Origin: Nitrospirota bacterium
GTDB lineage: Bacteria > Nitrospirota_A > Leptospirillia > Leptospirillales > Leptospirillaceae
Reading direction: 5' to 3'
Assembly (NCBI GenBank): GCA_021844645.1
Contig: JAKBTA010000008.1
Location: 1 to 31,751, forward strand
Length of the DNA stretch: 31,751 nucleotides
Below, one piece after another: positions 15,990-23,795 of the stretch (position 1 is its first letter; the number at the start of each line of letters is the position of its first letter). The notes beneath the pieces are model-generated. The model was given only the letters and a program-made list of their open reading frames with translations, made no database searches and was not told the DNA's origin. The position numbers and the translations under genes were made by a program.

Positions 15990-16610
15990 ATGATTTACCG
16001 TTGTCGGATATGGTCCATTATACTTTTTATCGGTCTGATATGTCCAATAACAAAGGCTTGGGGGGACAGCTCCAATACCAATCCGACCCCGTTTCCGCCG
16101 CTTTTCGGAACGGCCTTTGGCGGCCCTTCCTCACAGTCTGACCAGGCGATCCAAAAAGATCCTCTTCTCAAATATCCGTCACAGGGGCATATTCTGGTAT
16201 CGGATCCATCACAGTGCCAATCGTTTGCGTACTCTTCCGATCCTCCAACGTCCGGTGCCATGACCCATGACTGGATTGCCCAGCCGGAAACAGCCCTGAC
16301 AGGCATCTCGAACTGTGCAATCGTTCACGTTCTGTCGAAAGGGAATATCGTCCTTTTTATCAATCCCAAAAAGTTGGATCCGGACACATTAAAGGCAATT
16401 GAAATACTCAAGGGGCCCCCGAAGCCGCCGGCGGCATTTCTGTCACAGGAACAAATCGGGTATGCGGTTATCGTCCTGACCACCGAAAAGTACAAGGATC
16501 CGATTCTCCTGGCTGCATGGAGACGGTTGCTCCCTTTGCCGGCATGGGACCAGATCCTTGTCAATGGTTTCGTTTCAAACCACCTCGGAAATCCCCACAG
16601 GGGGGAGTAG
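15990..16610 (+). CDS. Exported protein of unknown function
   Basis: This 206-aa protein has a cleavable signal peptide (IILFIGLICPITKAWG, cleavage near residue 25), so it is expected in the periplasm. The mature protein is rich in proline and serine at its N-terminus, has two cysteines (in SQCQSF and SNCAIV) that could form a disulfide, and contains a WRRLLPLPAW segment near the end. No domain is recognised. It diverges from the small outer-membrane gene and precedes mlaE by 83 nt, so it could be functionally tied to the lipid-transport set; that is inferred from position only. Confidence 0.65.
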   Translation: MIYRCRIWSIILFIGLICPITKAWGDSSNTNPTPFPPLFGTAFGGPSSQSDQAIQKDPLLKYPSQGHILVSDPSQCQSFAYSSDPPTSGAMTHDWIAQPETALTGISNCAIVHVLSKGNIVLFINPKKLDPDTLKAIEILKGPPKPPAAFLSQEQIGYAVIVLTTEKYKDPILLAAWRRLLPLPAWDQILVNGFVSNHLGNPHRGE

Positions 16611-16693
16611 TATTCCTGTATTAATCGCAAATAATGTATATTATGTAAACTACGAAAAACATGGCAGGGCGATAACCGGCATGAGCCATCGAC

Positions 16694-17476
16694 ATGGATA
16701 GTCTTTTTCACCGCTTGAATTTTTTCCGGATCTTTTTTTATCTGCGTGATCTCTTCCAGATCATCCTGACATCCTTCTACGATTTGGGGACGATCCTTCT
16801 GAAAAGGAGAAGCTATATTCCGCTTCTTCTTCAGCAGATTCTTTCGATCGGATTCGATGCCATCCCGATTCTGACCATTGTCGGACTTTTGCTCGGGATG
16901 GGAACCGTCGCCGAAGCCGGACTTGAGCTTCCCAAGCTTGGAATTCAGAACCTCGTCGGTACGATCATCATTCATATTATTCTCAGGATTGTCGGTCCAT
17001 TCGCCACGGCGATGGTTGTCATCGCCCGTTCGGCTTCGGCAATCTCCGTCGATATCGGAAACATGCGTGTTTCCGGAGAGCTTGACACTATAGAGATGCT
17101 TGGTGTGAATCTTTCTTTTTTTCTTATTACTCCACGAATCTTCGGTGTCCTGATTTCAACGATGGCCCTGACGTTCTATTTCGCGATCTGCTCTTTTACC
17201 GGCGGTTTTCTCATGGGGCTCTTCGGGCTCTCGATGCCGATGGTCTCTTTGATCGAGAGTCTCAAGACCAGCCTGACCCTGACCGACCTTCTTGTTCCTC
17301 TCATGGACAGTGCTGCATTCGGTCTGATTATTGCCGCTGTTTCCGTATACCATGGGCTTTCCGTCGGTCAGTCCCCGAACGATGTTCCCAGGGAAACGAA
17401 CAAGGCGCTTGTCAACGCAATCGTTTTATGCACACTGGTCTTGACGATTATTCAGATTTTTCTGATTTTTGCCTGA
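16694..17476 (+). CDS. mlaE: Mla/Yrb-type lipid ABC transporter permease (MlaE family)
   Basis: This is the inner-membrane permease of an MCE-type phospholipid transporter, 260 aa. The family core is visible near residues 95-140: IILRIVGPFATAMVVIARSAS, then DIGNMRVSGELDTIEMLGVN, which matches the MlaE signature of a permease interacting with its ATPase and an MCE ring. About five hydrophobic segments follow one another. The start at ATG 16694 has no good ribosome site. A weak TATATT box lies at about 16636. The ATPase gene begins seven bases after the stop, so the two are cotranscribed and probably translated together. Confidence 0.9.
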   Translation: MDSLFHRLNFFRIFFYLRDLFQIILTSFYDLGTILLKRRSYIPLLLQQILSIGFDAIPILTIVGLLLGMGTVAEAGLELPKLGIQNLVGTIIIHIILRIVGPFATAMVVIARSASAISVDIGNMRVSGELDTIEMLGVNLSFFLITPRIFGVLISTMALTFYFAICSFTGGFLMGLFGLSMPMVSLIESLKTSLTLTDLLVPLMDSAAFGLIIAAVSVYHGLSVGQSPNDVPRETNKALVNAIVLCTLVLTIIQIFLIFA

Positions 17477-17483
17477 GGACACT

Positions 17484-18209
17484 ATGACACAGGAACCCCT
17501 TCTGGATCTGGATAATGCGACATTTCTCCCTGTTGGAAGCGATGGCCCCCAACTTTCATCTGTCACATTTGCCATCTCCAAGGGAGACCATACTTATATC
17601 CTTGGCAAGGCCGGATCGGGGAAATCGCTTCTGGTCAAGTCCATCATGGGGCTCATTCCCCTTGCAACAGGCCGCTACATGGCTTTCGGGCGCTCAATGA
17701 AGGATCCTGACAACCTTATATTGCATTACATCCGAAAAAAAATCGGTCTTCTTCCGGAAAATGGTGTCTTGATCAACTCCCTGACGATCAGGGAAAATCT
17801 GGTTTTTCCACTCAAGTACCTGAACCAGAACAAGAATGAACGCCCTTATGAAAGGATTGACCTTATTCTGGCAGAGCATCAGATGGAAAAGATCGCCGAT
17901 CTTTATCCCTACCAGATCGGGGTTAATGCGCAAAAAAGCATCGGTCTTTTAAGAGCGATGCTTTTCTCTCCGGCACTGCTTATTCTCGATGATCCGTATG
18001 AAGGTCTCGATCAGGACGGGATCAGGCTCTTTCATCAGTATTTTCAGGATATTCTACAAAATCAGCATACAACCATTCTCCTTTTCTCCAGAAAGCCCAT
18101 CCAGCCCACAGGGATTTTCAAAAGATCCCTCCTGATGGAGCGAGATAAAACCTTCCGGGATGCGGAAAACGAAAAGACAAACTTCCTTGTTTTTCCGGAA
18201 AAAATCTAA
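17484..18209 (+). CDS. Degenerate MlaF-like ABC ATPase
   Basis: This 241-aa ATPase lies between the mlaE and mlaD genes. The ATG at 17484 is chosen for the GAGG at 17475-17478; the open frame starts earlier at TTG 17469. Walker A is intact (GKAGSGKS, 41-48). Other ATP-cycle residues are altered by alignment with E. coli MlaF: the Q-loop glutamine is replaced (PEN, about 91-93), the LSGGx signature reads I-G-V-N-A (about 145-149), the catalytic glutamate after the Walker B aspartate is D170 (ILDDP), and the H-loop histidine is S202 or R203 (LLFSRKP). The D-loop EGLD remains. It could be a slow, regulatory or partnered ATPase, or a gene in decay. The reading frame is intact and the sequence is not otherwise broken. 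Confidence 0.8.
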   Translation: MTQEPLLDLDNATFLPVGSDGPQLSSVTFAISKGDHTYILGKAGSGKSLLVKSIMGLIPLATGRYMAFGRSMKDPDNLILHYIRKKIGLLPENGVLINSLTIRENLVFPLKYLNQNKNERPYERIDLILAEHQMEKIADLYPYQIGVNAQKSIGLLRAMLFSPALLILDDPYEGLDQDGIRLFHQYFQDILQNQHTTILLFSRKPIQPTGIFKRSLLMERDKTFRDAENEKTNFLVFPEKI

Positions 18210-18271
18210 TTTCACTTTCTACATGGAACGGGCCGGATCACTTTTCGCATCCCGACTTTGTTTAAAAAAGG

Positions 18272-18300
18272 TTGTCAAACGTGCTGCGGATCAATATGAT
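18272..18300 (+). promoter_or_regulatory. Sigma-70-type promoter for the mlaD-TPR pair
   Basis: TTGTCA (18272-18277) and TATGAT (18295-18300) are separated by exactly 17 bases in the 238-nt gap between the mlaF-like gene and mlaD. Transcription would start near 18307 and leave a leader of about 140 nt. The gap otherwise holds no supported gene or terminator. Confidence 0.6.
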
Positions 18301-18447
18301 CAGAAGACAGCTTATCCACGCCAGCCATGATTCTGGAAAAAATTCTTCTGATAACAATCAACCAGCGGTTCAAACGGCTTTCATCCGAACCTGAATCCAT
18401 GAGGAGCCTGTGGCGCTATTTTTGTCCTTTCCGCCACAAAAAACATT

Positions 18448-19362
18448 ATGAAGCTTCACTATGTTCATCGGGAAAATGAAAAGCGCCTTGAGCGACTCGC
18501 CGCCTTTTTTCTCCTGATCCCCCTTCTGGGGTTCTTCTTCGGTCTTTACGAGGTGGCAGTTAATCAGCATGCTTTCGACAAGCGCTACAAAATCTACACG
18601 ATTCTTGACCAGTCGTTTGGCATCGTTCCTGGTGTTCCCGTCAAACTTGCGGGTATCGCCATCGGCGAGGTCAAGTCCGTCGACTTTACCAAGCTGAACC
18701 AGATTCGTGTCGAAATGGAGGTGCTCAGAAAGTATGAGCCAAAAATCAGGCAGGACTCTTTTATTACCGTGGAAAAATCGGGAATTATCTCCGGAGACGT
18801 AACCCTCAGGATCAGTCTCGGCTCCCCATGGTTGCCAGTTATTCTTCCTGGCCACAGGATCAAGGGAGAGGCTCCCCTCACCCTTGACCAGATCATGGCA
18901 AAGCTCAATCCCACCATCCTGAACCTTCAGAGAATCGTGGCCAACATTGCCGACCTTTCCGATTCCGTAGACCGCGGAAAAGGAACGGTCGGGGCCATTT
19001 TGAAGAGGCAGGAGATCTATGACGAACTTCGGGATACTGCCGGGAATATCCGCCAGACAACAGAAAAGGTGAGGGATTCGGTGGACCGACTTCCTGCGAT
19101 CATGAAAAATGTGGATCAGTCGATCAAGGATGTCAAAGCAGCCACTCCCAAACTGGCACCAATCTCAAAATCGGCCCTGTCGCTTGTTGTCGATACAAAG
19201 AAAACCATTTCCAACGCGGATGAGATTCTTGAAAGCCTCCAGCAGAGCTGGCCTCTCAGGGACCTGATCCAGATACCTGAAGCGACTCTTCCCCTCGGCC
19301 AGTCGACAAGAGATTCCCTGCCCTATCCACAATCCGGCGCGGGGGGGAACAAAAAGCCATGA
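18448..19362 (+). CDS. mlaD: MCE-domain lipid-binding protein (MlaD family)
   Basis: This is the MCE-ring subunit of a phospholipid transporter, 304 aa, anchored in the inner membrane and facing the periplasm. One transmembrane helix (about 18-38, LAAFFLLIPLLGFFFGLY) is followed by the MCE domain (about 45-125), with the hallmark GIVPGVPVKLAGIAIGEVKSVDF and an ISGDVTLRI strand. The helical tail (about 155-270) is coiled-coil-like and probably reaches into the periplasm, as in MlaD/PqiB/YebT relatives. The tail ends in a proline- and glycine-rich stretch. Its stop overlaps the start of the TPR lipoprotein gene by four bases. No strong ribosome site precedes the ATG. Confidence 0.9.
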   Translation: MKLHYVHRENEKRLERLAAFFLLIPLLGFFFGLYEVAVNQHAFDKRYKIYTILDQSFGIVPGVPVKLAGIAIGEVKSVDFTKLNQIRVEMEVLRKYEPKIRQDSFITVEKSGIISGDVTLRISLGSPWLPVILPGHRIKGEAPLTLDQIMAKLNPTILNLQRIVANIADLSDSVDRGKGTVGAILKRQEIYDELRDTAGNIRQTTEKVRDSVDRLPAIMKNVDQSIKDVKAATPKLAPISKSALSLVVDTKKTISNADEILESLQQSWPLRDLIQIPEATLPLGQSTRDSLPYPQSGAGGNKKP

Positions 19363-20294
19363 GCGCTCTCTTTCGGCAAAAGACAAAAAGGTGGGCCCTT
19401 CTGACAGGGGTGATTCTTCTTTCCCTCGGAGCATGTTCCTGGTCCTCTCATCGGCTGACCGGTAACATGCTTAAAGCCAACGATAACCTTTTGAGTGCGT
19501 CGAAACTTATCGAGGCCGGCCATCCTGAAGAGGCCCTGATCGTTTTGCGGTCAGCCCTCCACCAATATCAGCTTTTGGGAAATCTTCCCCTTTCTGTCCA
19601 GACAATGAACCAGATCGGAACCCTTTACGCAAGAACAGGCCAGTATTCTCTTGCCGTTCTATGGTTCCAGAGATCCCTGGCCCTTGCGACAATCCTTTCT
19701 GATCCTTCCCTGGAGGCCGACACGCTGGCTCTTGTGGCCCAGGTCGAATGGCAGCTTGGCAAAACGTCCGATGCACAGAAAGAGGTTATTGCAGGCATTG
19801 TCATTTCGAAAAAGATCAAGCATGCGAAAAATCGGCACGAGGTTCTTTCAATCTTGTATTCGGTGAGCGGTTTGGTCAATTCAAGGTTGAACAAACAGGA
19901 TCAGGCACTGGCGGATTTTCATCAATCAATCGATTACAGCAAAAAAATTGGTGATCTGAAAAAGGAATCGGAGGCGGAAGGGAATATTGGAAGGATCTAC
20001 CTTCTGGAGAAGAATCCTCAAAAAGCCATCACGTTCTTTCAGAGGGCCCTCGCCCTCGACCACAAGACACAAACCCCGGAAGGAATCGCGTTTGACTCCG
20101 AAGGGCTTTCCCTGGCTTACAACAATATAAAAAGCTACAGACAGGCACTCATCAACATCCTTGTTGCCATCCCGATCCGAAAGCTTCAGGGACCGGAAGA
20201 ACTTTACAAAAAAGATCTCTCGCTATTGCATGACATCGAGATGAACAGGCATCACACAGACGAACTCCTGATTCTGGACAAGTGGACGCGCTAG
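19359..20294 (+). CDS. TPR-repeat lipoprotein
   Basis: This is a 311-aa lipoprotein with a signal ending in the lipobox L-G-A-C (residues 23-26), followed by about five tetratricopeptide repeats: one each around NQIGTLYARTGQYSLAVLWFQRSL, ADTLALVAQVEWQLGKTSDAQ, VSGLVNSRLNKQDQALADFHQSI, NIGRIYLLEKNPQKAITFFQRAL and LAYNNIKSYRQALINIL. TPR arrays are protein-binding scaffolds, so a role docking partners to the MCE protein at a membrane is plausible. Translation is coupled to mlaD by a four-base overlap. It occupies the position where a periplasmic MlaC shuttle gene might be expected. The gene ends with a GCGCTAGCGC palindrome spanning the stop, with a small hairpin just after it. Confidence 0.85.
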   Translation: MSALFRQKTKRWALLTGVILLSLGACSWSSHRLTGNMLKANDNLLSASKLIEAGHPEEALIVLRSALHQYQLLGNLPLSVQTMNQIGTLYARTGQYSLAVLWFQRSLALATILSDPSLEADTLALVAQVEWQLGKTSDAQKEVIAGIVISKKIKHAKNRHEVLSILYSVSGLVNSRLNKQDQALADFHQSIDYSKKIGDLKKESEAEGNIGRIYLLEKNPQKAITFFQRALALDHKTQTPEGIAFDSEGLSLAYNNIKSYRQALINILVAIPIRKLQGPEELYKKDLSLLHDIEMNRHHTDELLILDKWTR

Positions 20295-20360
20295 CGCTCT
20301 GATCGAGAGAGCCTCATCCACTTTCCAATCAGGACGAATCTCCACTGCCCTGTGTTTTCC

Positions 20361-20582
20361 TTACCCTTTTTTCTCCCCTTTTCCCTTTTCGGACTCTTCA
20401 ATCGGGTACCCCCAGGGATCAACTTTCGGGCGATCCGCAGGGAGTTTCTTGTCCATCACCTTTTCGTACTGAACCAGCCGCTGAACGCCCAGGCCAACAA
20501 GAAATGCAAGCCCGATCACTCCCATGAAGATGATGATATAGTTCACAGTCGAGTTCAGATTGCTTCCAATATCTGTACCCAT
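20361..20582 (-). CDS. Small single-pass membrane protein
   Basis: This 73-aa protein has one transmembrane helix (about residues 15-34, YIIIFMGVIGLAFLVGLGVQ) and a charged cytoplasm-like tail with a DPWGYPIEE motif before a lysine/glutamate-rich end. It is supported as a gene by AAGGA six bases before the ATG, a plausible protein composition, and its place 55 nt after fdhE on the same strand. No family is recognised. It could belong to a respiratory or Sec-linked complex. Confidence 0.6.
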   Translation of the reverse strand: MGTDIGSNLNSTVNYIIIFMGVIGLAFLVGLGVQRLVQYEKVMDKKLPADRPKVDPWGYPIEESEKGKGEKKG

Positions 20583-20637
20583 GGTGTTCCTTCCCCTTTG
20601 CTCTGTTCAAGAGAGTCTGTTCCCTGATAAATGCGCT

Positions 20638-21543
20638 TTAGAACTTTGGGCTGTCAATTCCCGGACGGACAATGATTTCGGCTCTCCCGGGAGGTTGTCC
20701 CAGCGGATGAAACCCCATCTCCATCGCGGCAAGGTCAAGATGGATTCCCAGAATTTCCTGGAAGTCCGAGTCCAGATCTTCTTCCGCATAACGCTGGTCA
20801 ACGACCTTCAGGTAGGAAAAGCATCCCTCGCATGCGAGTATCCCCTGATTCTCTTCAGGATGCTTGTATAAAAGATTAACCCGGTCAGGATCGATCAACC
20901 CACAGGAAGGACATCCCTCCGGAGGATGCGCCAGCCATGAGAACGAGCAGAAATAGCAGAAATACCGCCTCTCGTCGGGAGAGAGCGTCTGTCCCAGGGA
21001 AGGGGCGGCTCCGCAGACAGGACACAACGGGTAGTCCCAGTCCAGGGAGCGGAGGACCGTTCGCAATGTTTCATGGAGGCGCTCGAAGGAGACCCTGAGC
21101 GACATCCTCAACAGATGGAGCAGCAAGGGACCCGGTACCTCGGTTTCCTGGGAAACGCGATCCAGAAAGCCGTCATCGTGAGCCAGAACCGAGCGGATGA
21201 ACCAGGCTTCCCCTCTTCCAGATCCACGAAGGTATGCGGCCATCTTTGAGGCCAGAACCTCCCTCTCCCCCCCGCCGGTTTTCATGACGGTAAGAATGCG
21301 CCTCATCTGATTTTCAGAATTGGTCAGCGATATCTTGGAAAAAAGAGGCCGGTCGATCAGTGGTTGTCCTGACTTCATTCTCTGGCGGACATCCGGTTCC
21401 GAAAGACAGACCACCGGCAGAAAGTCGTCAGGGGATGAGGAGTTCCATATTTCCTCGATCCGGTGCTGGAATTCAAAGATATCCCTCAGGTGTGGCCTGG
21501 CCTTTATATGGGCCGCCAGTCTTTTTTCCCTGTCCATGATCAT
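20638..21543 (-). CDS. fdhE: Formate dehydrogenase accessory protein FdhE-like
   Basis: This is a 301-aa rubredoxin-like metal-binding chaperone related to FdhE, which helps mature formate dehydrogenase before export by the Tat route. Four cysteine pairs are visible: C174-x2-C177, C196-x2-C199, C211-x2-C214 and C238-x2-C241. The order and surroundings (PLCPVCGAAP, RRYFCYFCSFSW, CPSCG, CEGCFSYLKVV) match the FdhE family, which binds iron. The start ATG overlaps the rel stop by four bases, and a second ATG lies two codons later. No formate dehydrogenase gene is in the window, and neither is a Tat gene. Confidence 0.85.
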   Translation of the reverse strand: MIMDREKRLAAHIKARPHLRDIFEFQHRIEEIWNSSSPDDFLPVVCLSEPDVRQRMKSGQPLIDRPLFSKISLTNSENQMRRILTVMKTGGGEREVLASKMAAYLRGSGRGEAWFIRSVLAHDDGFLDRVSQETEVPGPLLLHLLRMSLRVSFERLHETLRTVLRSLDWDYPLCPVCGAAPSLGQTLSPDERRYFCYFCSFSWLAHPPEGCPSCGLIDPDRVNLLYKHPEENQGILACEGCFSYLKVVDQRYAEEDLDSDFQEILGIHLDLAAMEMGFHPLGQPPGRAEIIVRPGIDSPKF

Positions 21544-23795
21544 GCGGGTTCCGATCTACGGGTATTCTCCCCGGTCATTCGTTTGAGTCGCTGGACGCTG
21601 ATCACACCCCGGACCCTTCGGATTGCTTCCATAATGGATTCAAGGTCAGAGGTGTTTTTAACTCCAAGCGCGATTTCAATAACCGCCATTTTATGTCGAT
21701 CCTGCTTGACTTCAGCGTGATTGATGTTTGCACCCTTCTCCGAAATGGCGGCCGAGACTCCGGCCAGCATCCCGGGCTTATCCTCCATTAAAACCCTTAT
21801 CTGGACTTCAAAAAGATTGTTCGGATCATTGTCCCATGTCGACTGGATCAGACGCTCCTTCTGAATGGAGAGGTGAACCAGATTGGGGCAGTCCCTGGCA
21901 TGAATGACAACACCCCTTCCCCTCGAAATATAGCCGATGATCTCCTCACCGGGAACGGGGCTGCAGCAGCGGGCAAGGCTGATGAGGAGATCTTTTCCTC
22001 CACCCCGGACAACAACGGGGTGGTTCGTCAGAGGGAAGGACTCCTGTGGGTATTCCTGTCCGGTGGTCTCAGGGGTGACAGGAACGAGCTTCCTCAGGAT
22101 GACATTGGGGGAAATCTGGCCGAACCCGATCCTTGAATAGACATTCTCGAGTGTCGGGGAGGATTGGTCCGAATAACTGAGAATGACTTCAAGGGATGGA
22201 GACTTCAGATAATCTGAAAGGTTCAGTCGTGCCTTCCTGAATTCATTTTCCAGAGACTTCCTGCCAATTTCGGCACTTTGCCGGTCTTCCTCTTCCTTGA
22301 GCCAGTGGCGTATTCTGGCCCTTGCTCTTGGTGTTGCGACAAATCGGAGCCAGTCCTTGCTTGGGGACTGGGAGGGGCTTGAAATAATTTCCACGATGTC
22401 GCCACTCTGGAGCTCGGTCTTGATCGGCGACCACCGGCCATTGATCCGCGCACCCATGCAGTGATGGCCAAGTTCGGTATGGATGCTGTAGGCGAAATCG
22501 ATAGCCGTCGACCCCTTGATCATTTCCTTGACCTGGCCTTTAGGGGTAAAAACGTATACCTCGTCGGGGAAAAGGTTGACCTTGACCGAGTCCATGAACT
22601 CACGGTTGTCAGGCAGTTCTTTCTGCCATTCAACGAGTTGGCGAAGCCATGCAACGACCTTTCTCTCTCCCTCTGCCGGAGAGCCGTCGGCATTTTCCTT
22701 GTAGTTCCAGTGGGCTGCGATTCCCTCTTCCGCGACGCGGTGCATCTCCTCAGTCCTGATCTGGAACTCGACAGGAATGCCTTCCGATCCAATAACGGTC
22801 GTATGGAGAGACTGGTACATGTTGGACTTCGGCACCGCTATGAAGTCCTTGATCCTTCCTGCCATCGGTTTCCAGAGGCTGTGCAGAAGACCCAGGATGG
22901 CATAGCAGTTGAGTTTTGTATCGGTGATGATCCTGATCCCCATGAGGTCATAGATCTCCTCAAACGGGATCTCCTGGAGAGTCATTTTTCTGTAGATACT
23001 GTAGATATGCTTGTAGCGACCCTGAACCTCGCCCTGCAGATTGTTTGCCAGCAGGGCGTCCTGCACGGTCTTGACAATCGTGCTGATATAGTTCTTTCTT
23101 TCCCGTCTCCGGTTTGACACCTTTATTTTCAGATCCTGGTAGGTTTCCCTGTCCTGGACAGAAAACGAGAGGTCTTCCAGTTCGGATTTGATCCAGCCGA
23201 TTCCAAGACGGTTTGCAAGGGGCGCGTAGATCTCCAGCGTCTCCTGGGCGATAGCCCGCTGGCGATCCATGTTCAGGGAGGCGATCGTCCTCATGTTATG
23301 GAGACGATCGGCAAGCTTCACAAGGATCACCCGGATGTCTTCCGACATGGACAGGAGCATCTTGCGGAAATTTTCGGCCTGCTTTTCCGCTTTTGTCGCC
23401 TGGAAATGAAACTTTCCAATTTTCGTCACGCCGTCAATAAGGGAGACAACCTTGCTTCCAAAAAGGGATTCGATCTGTTCGGAGGTCAGTGTCGTGTCCT
23501 CAAGCGTGTCGTGCAGGAGGGCGGTAATGAGGCAGGTTTCGTCAACCTTCATGCTTGCAAGGATCCATGCCACATTGAGGGGATGCTCAACGTAGGACTC
23601 TCCTGAGCGGCGGAACTGACCCTCATGGGCCTTTGCCGAGAGCTCATAGGCCTGTCGGATCCTCTGCTGGGCCTCTTCGGAAAGGTTGTATTTTCTCGTT
23701 GCTTCGAGCAGGCTGTCGATCGTGACGGGAGGAGCGACCGAAGCAACAGGGACGGAACTGATTTCCTTCACATCAGAAACATCATTGTTATTCAT
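21540..23795 (-). CDS. rel: Bifunctional (p)ppGpp synthetase/hydrolase
   Basis: This is the single-gene stringent-response enzyme that makes and degrades (p)ppGpp, 751 aa. Domains in order are the HD hydrolase (about 55-200, HD at 95-96 and ED at 99-100), the synthetase (YKHIYSIYRKM, later GRIKDFIAVPK), TGS (VYVFTPKG, about 400-460), a conserved zinc-finger-like region with CC at ISLARCCSPVPGEE, and a C-terminal ACT (about 660-740). The R-x-K-D form of the synthetase motif is the one found in bifunctional Rel/SpoT proteins. The start overlaps the end of recJ by eight bases and has no ribosome site, so translation is probably coupled. ppGpp control thus sits downstream of Sec and tRNA genes. 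Confidence 0.94.
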   Translation of the reverse strand: MNNNDVSDVKEISSVPVASVAPPVTIDSLLEATRKYNLSEEAQQRIRQAYELSAKAHEGQFRRSGESYVEHPLNVAWILASMKVDETCLITALLHDTLEDTTLTSEQIESLFGSKVVSLIDGVTKIGKFHFQATKAEKQAENFRKMLLSMSEDIRVILVKLADRLHNMRTIASLNMDRQRAIAQETLEIYAPLANRLGIGWIKSELEDLSFSVQDRETYQDLKIKVSNRRRERKNYISTIVKTVQDALLANNLQGEVQGRYKHIYSIYRKMTLQEIPFEEIYDLMGIRIITDTKLNCYAILGLLHSLWKPMAGRIKDFIAVPKSNMYQSLHTTVIGSEGIPVEFQIRTEEMHRVAEEGIAAHWNYKENADGSPAEGERKVVAWLRQLVEWQKELPDNREFMDSVKVNLFPDEVYVFTPKGQVKEMIKGSTAIDFAYSIHTELGHHCMGARINGRWSPIKTELQSGDIVEIISSPSQSPSKDWLRFVATPRARARIRHWLKEEEDRQSAEIGRKSLENEFRKARLNLSDYLKSPSLEVILSYSDQSSPTLENVYSRIGFGQISPNVILRKLVPVTPETTGQEYPQESFPLTNHPVVVRGGGKDLLISLARCCSPVPGEEIIGYISRGRGVVIHARDCPNLVHLSIQKERLIQSTWDNDPNNLFEVQIRVLMEDKPGMLAGVSAAISEKGANINHAEVKQDRHKMAVIEIALGVKNTSDLESIMEAIRRVRGVISVQRLKRMTGENTRRSEPA

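Noticed and set aside
18327..18479. A 50-aa open frame upstream of and overlapping mlaD (MILEKILL... start).
   Set aside because: There is no ribosome site, it overlaps the mlaD start in another frame, and no recognisable domain is present; it is probably chance.
20288..20297. GCGCTAGCGC palindrome at the stop of the TPR gene.
   Set aside because: A ten-base palindrome with no T-run; not evidence for a terminator or a protein site by itself.
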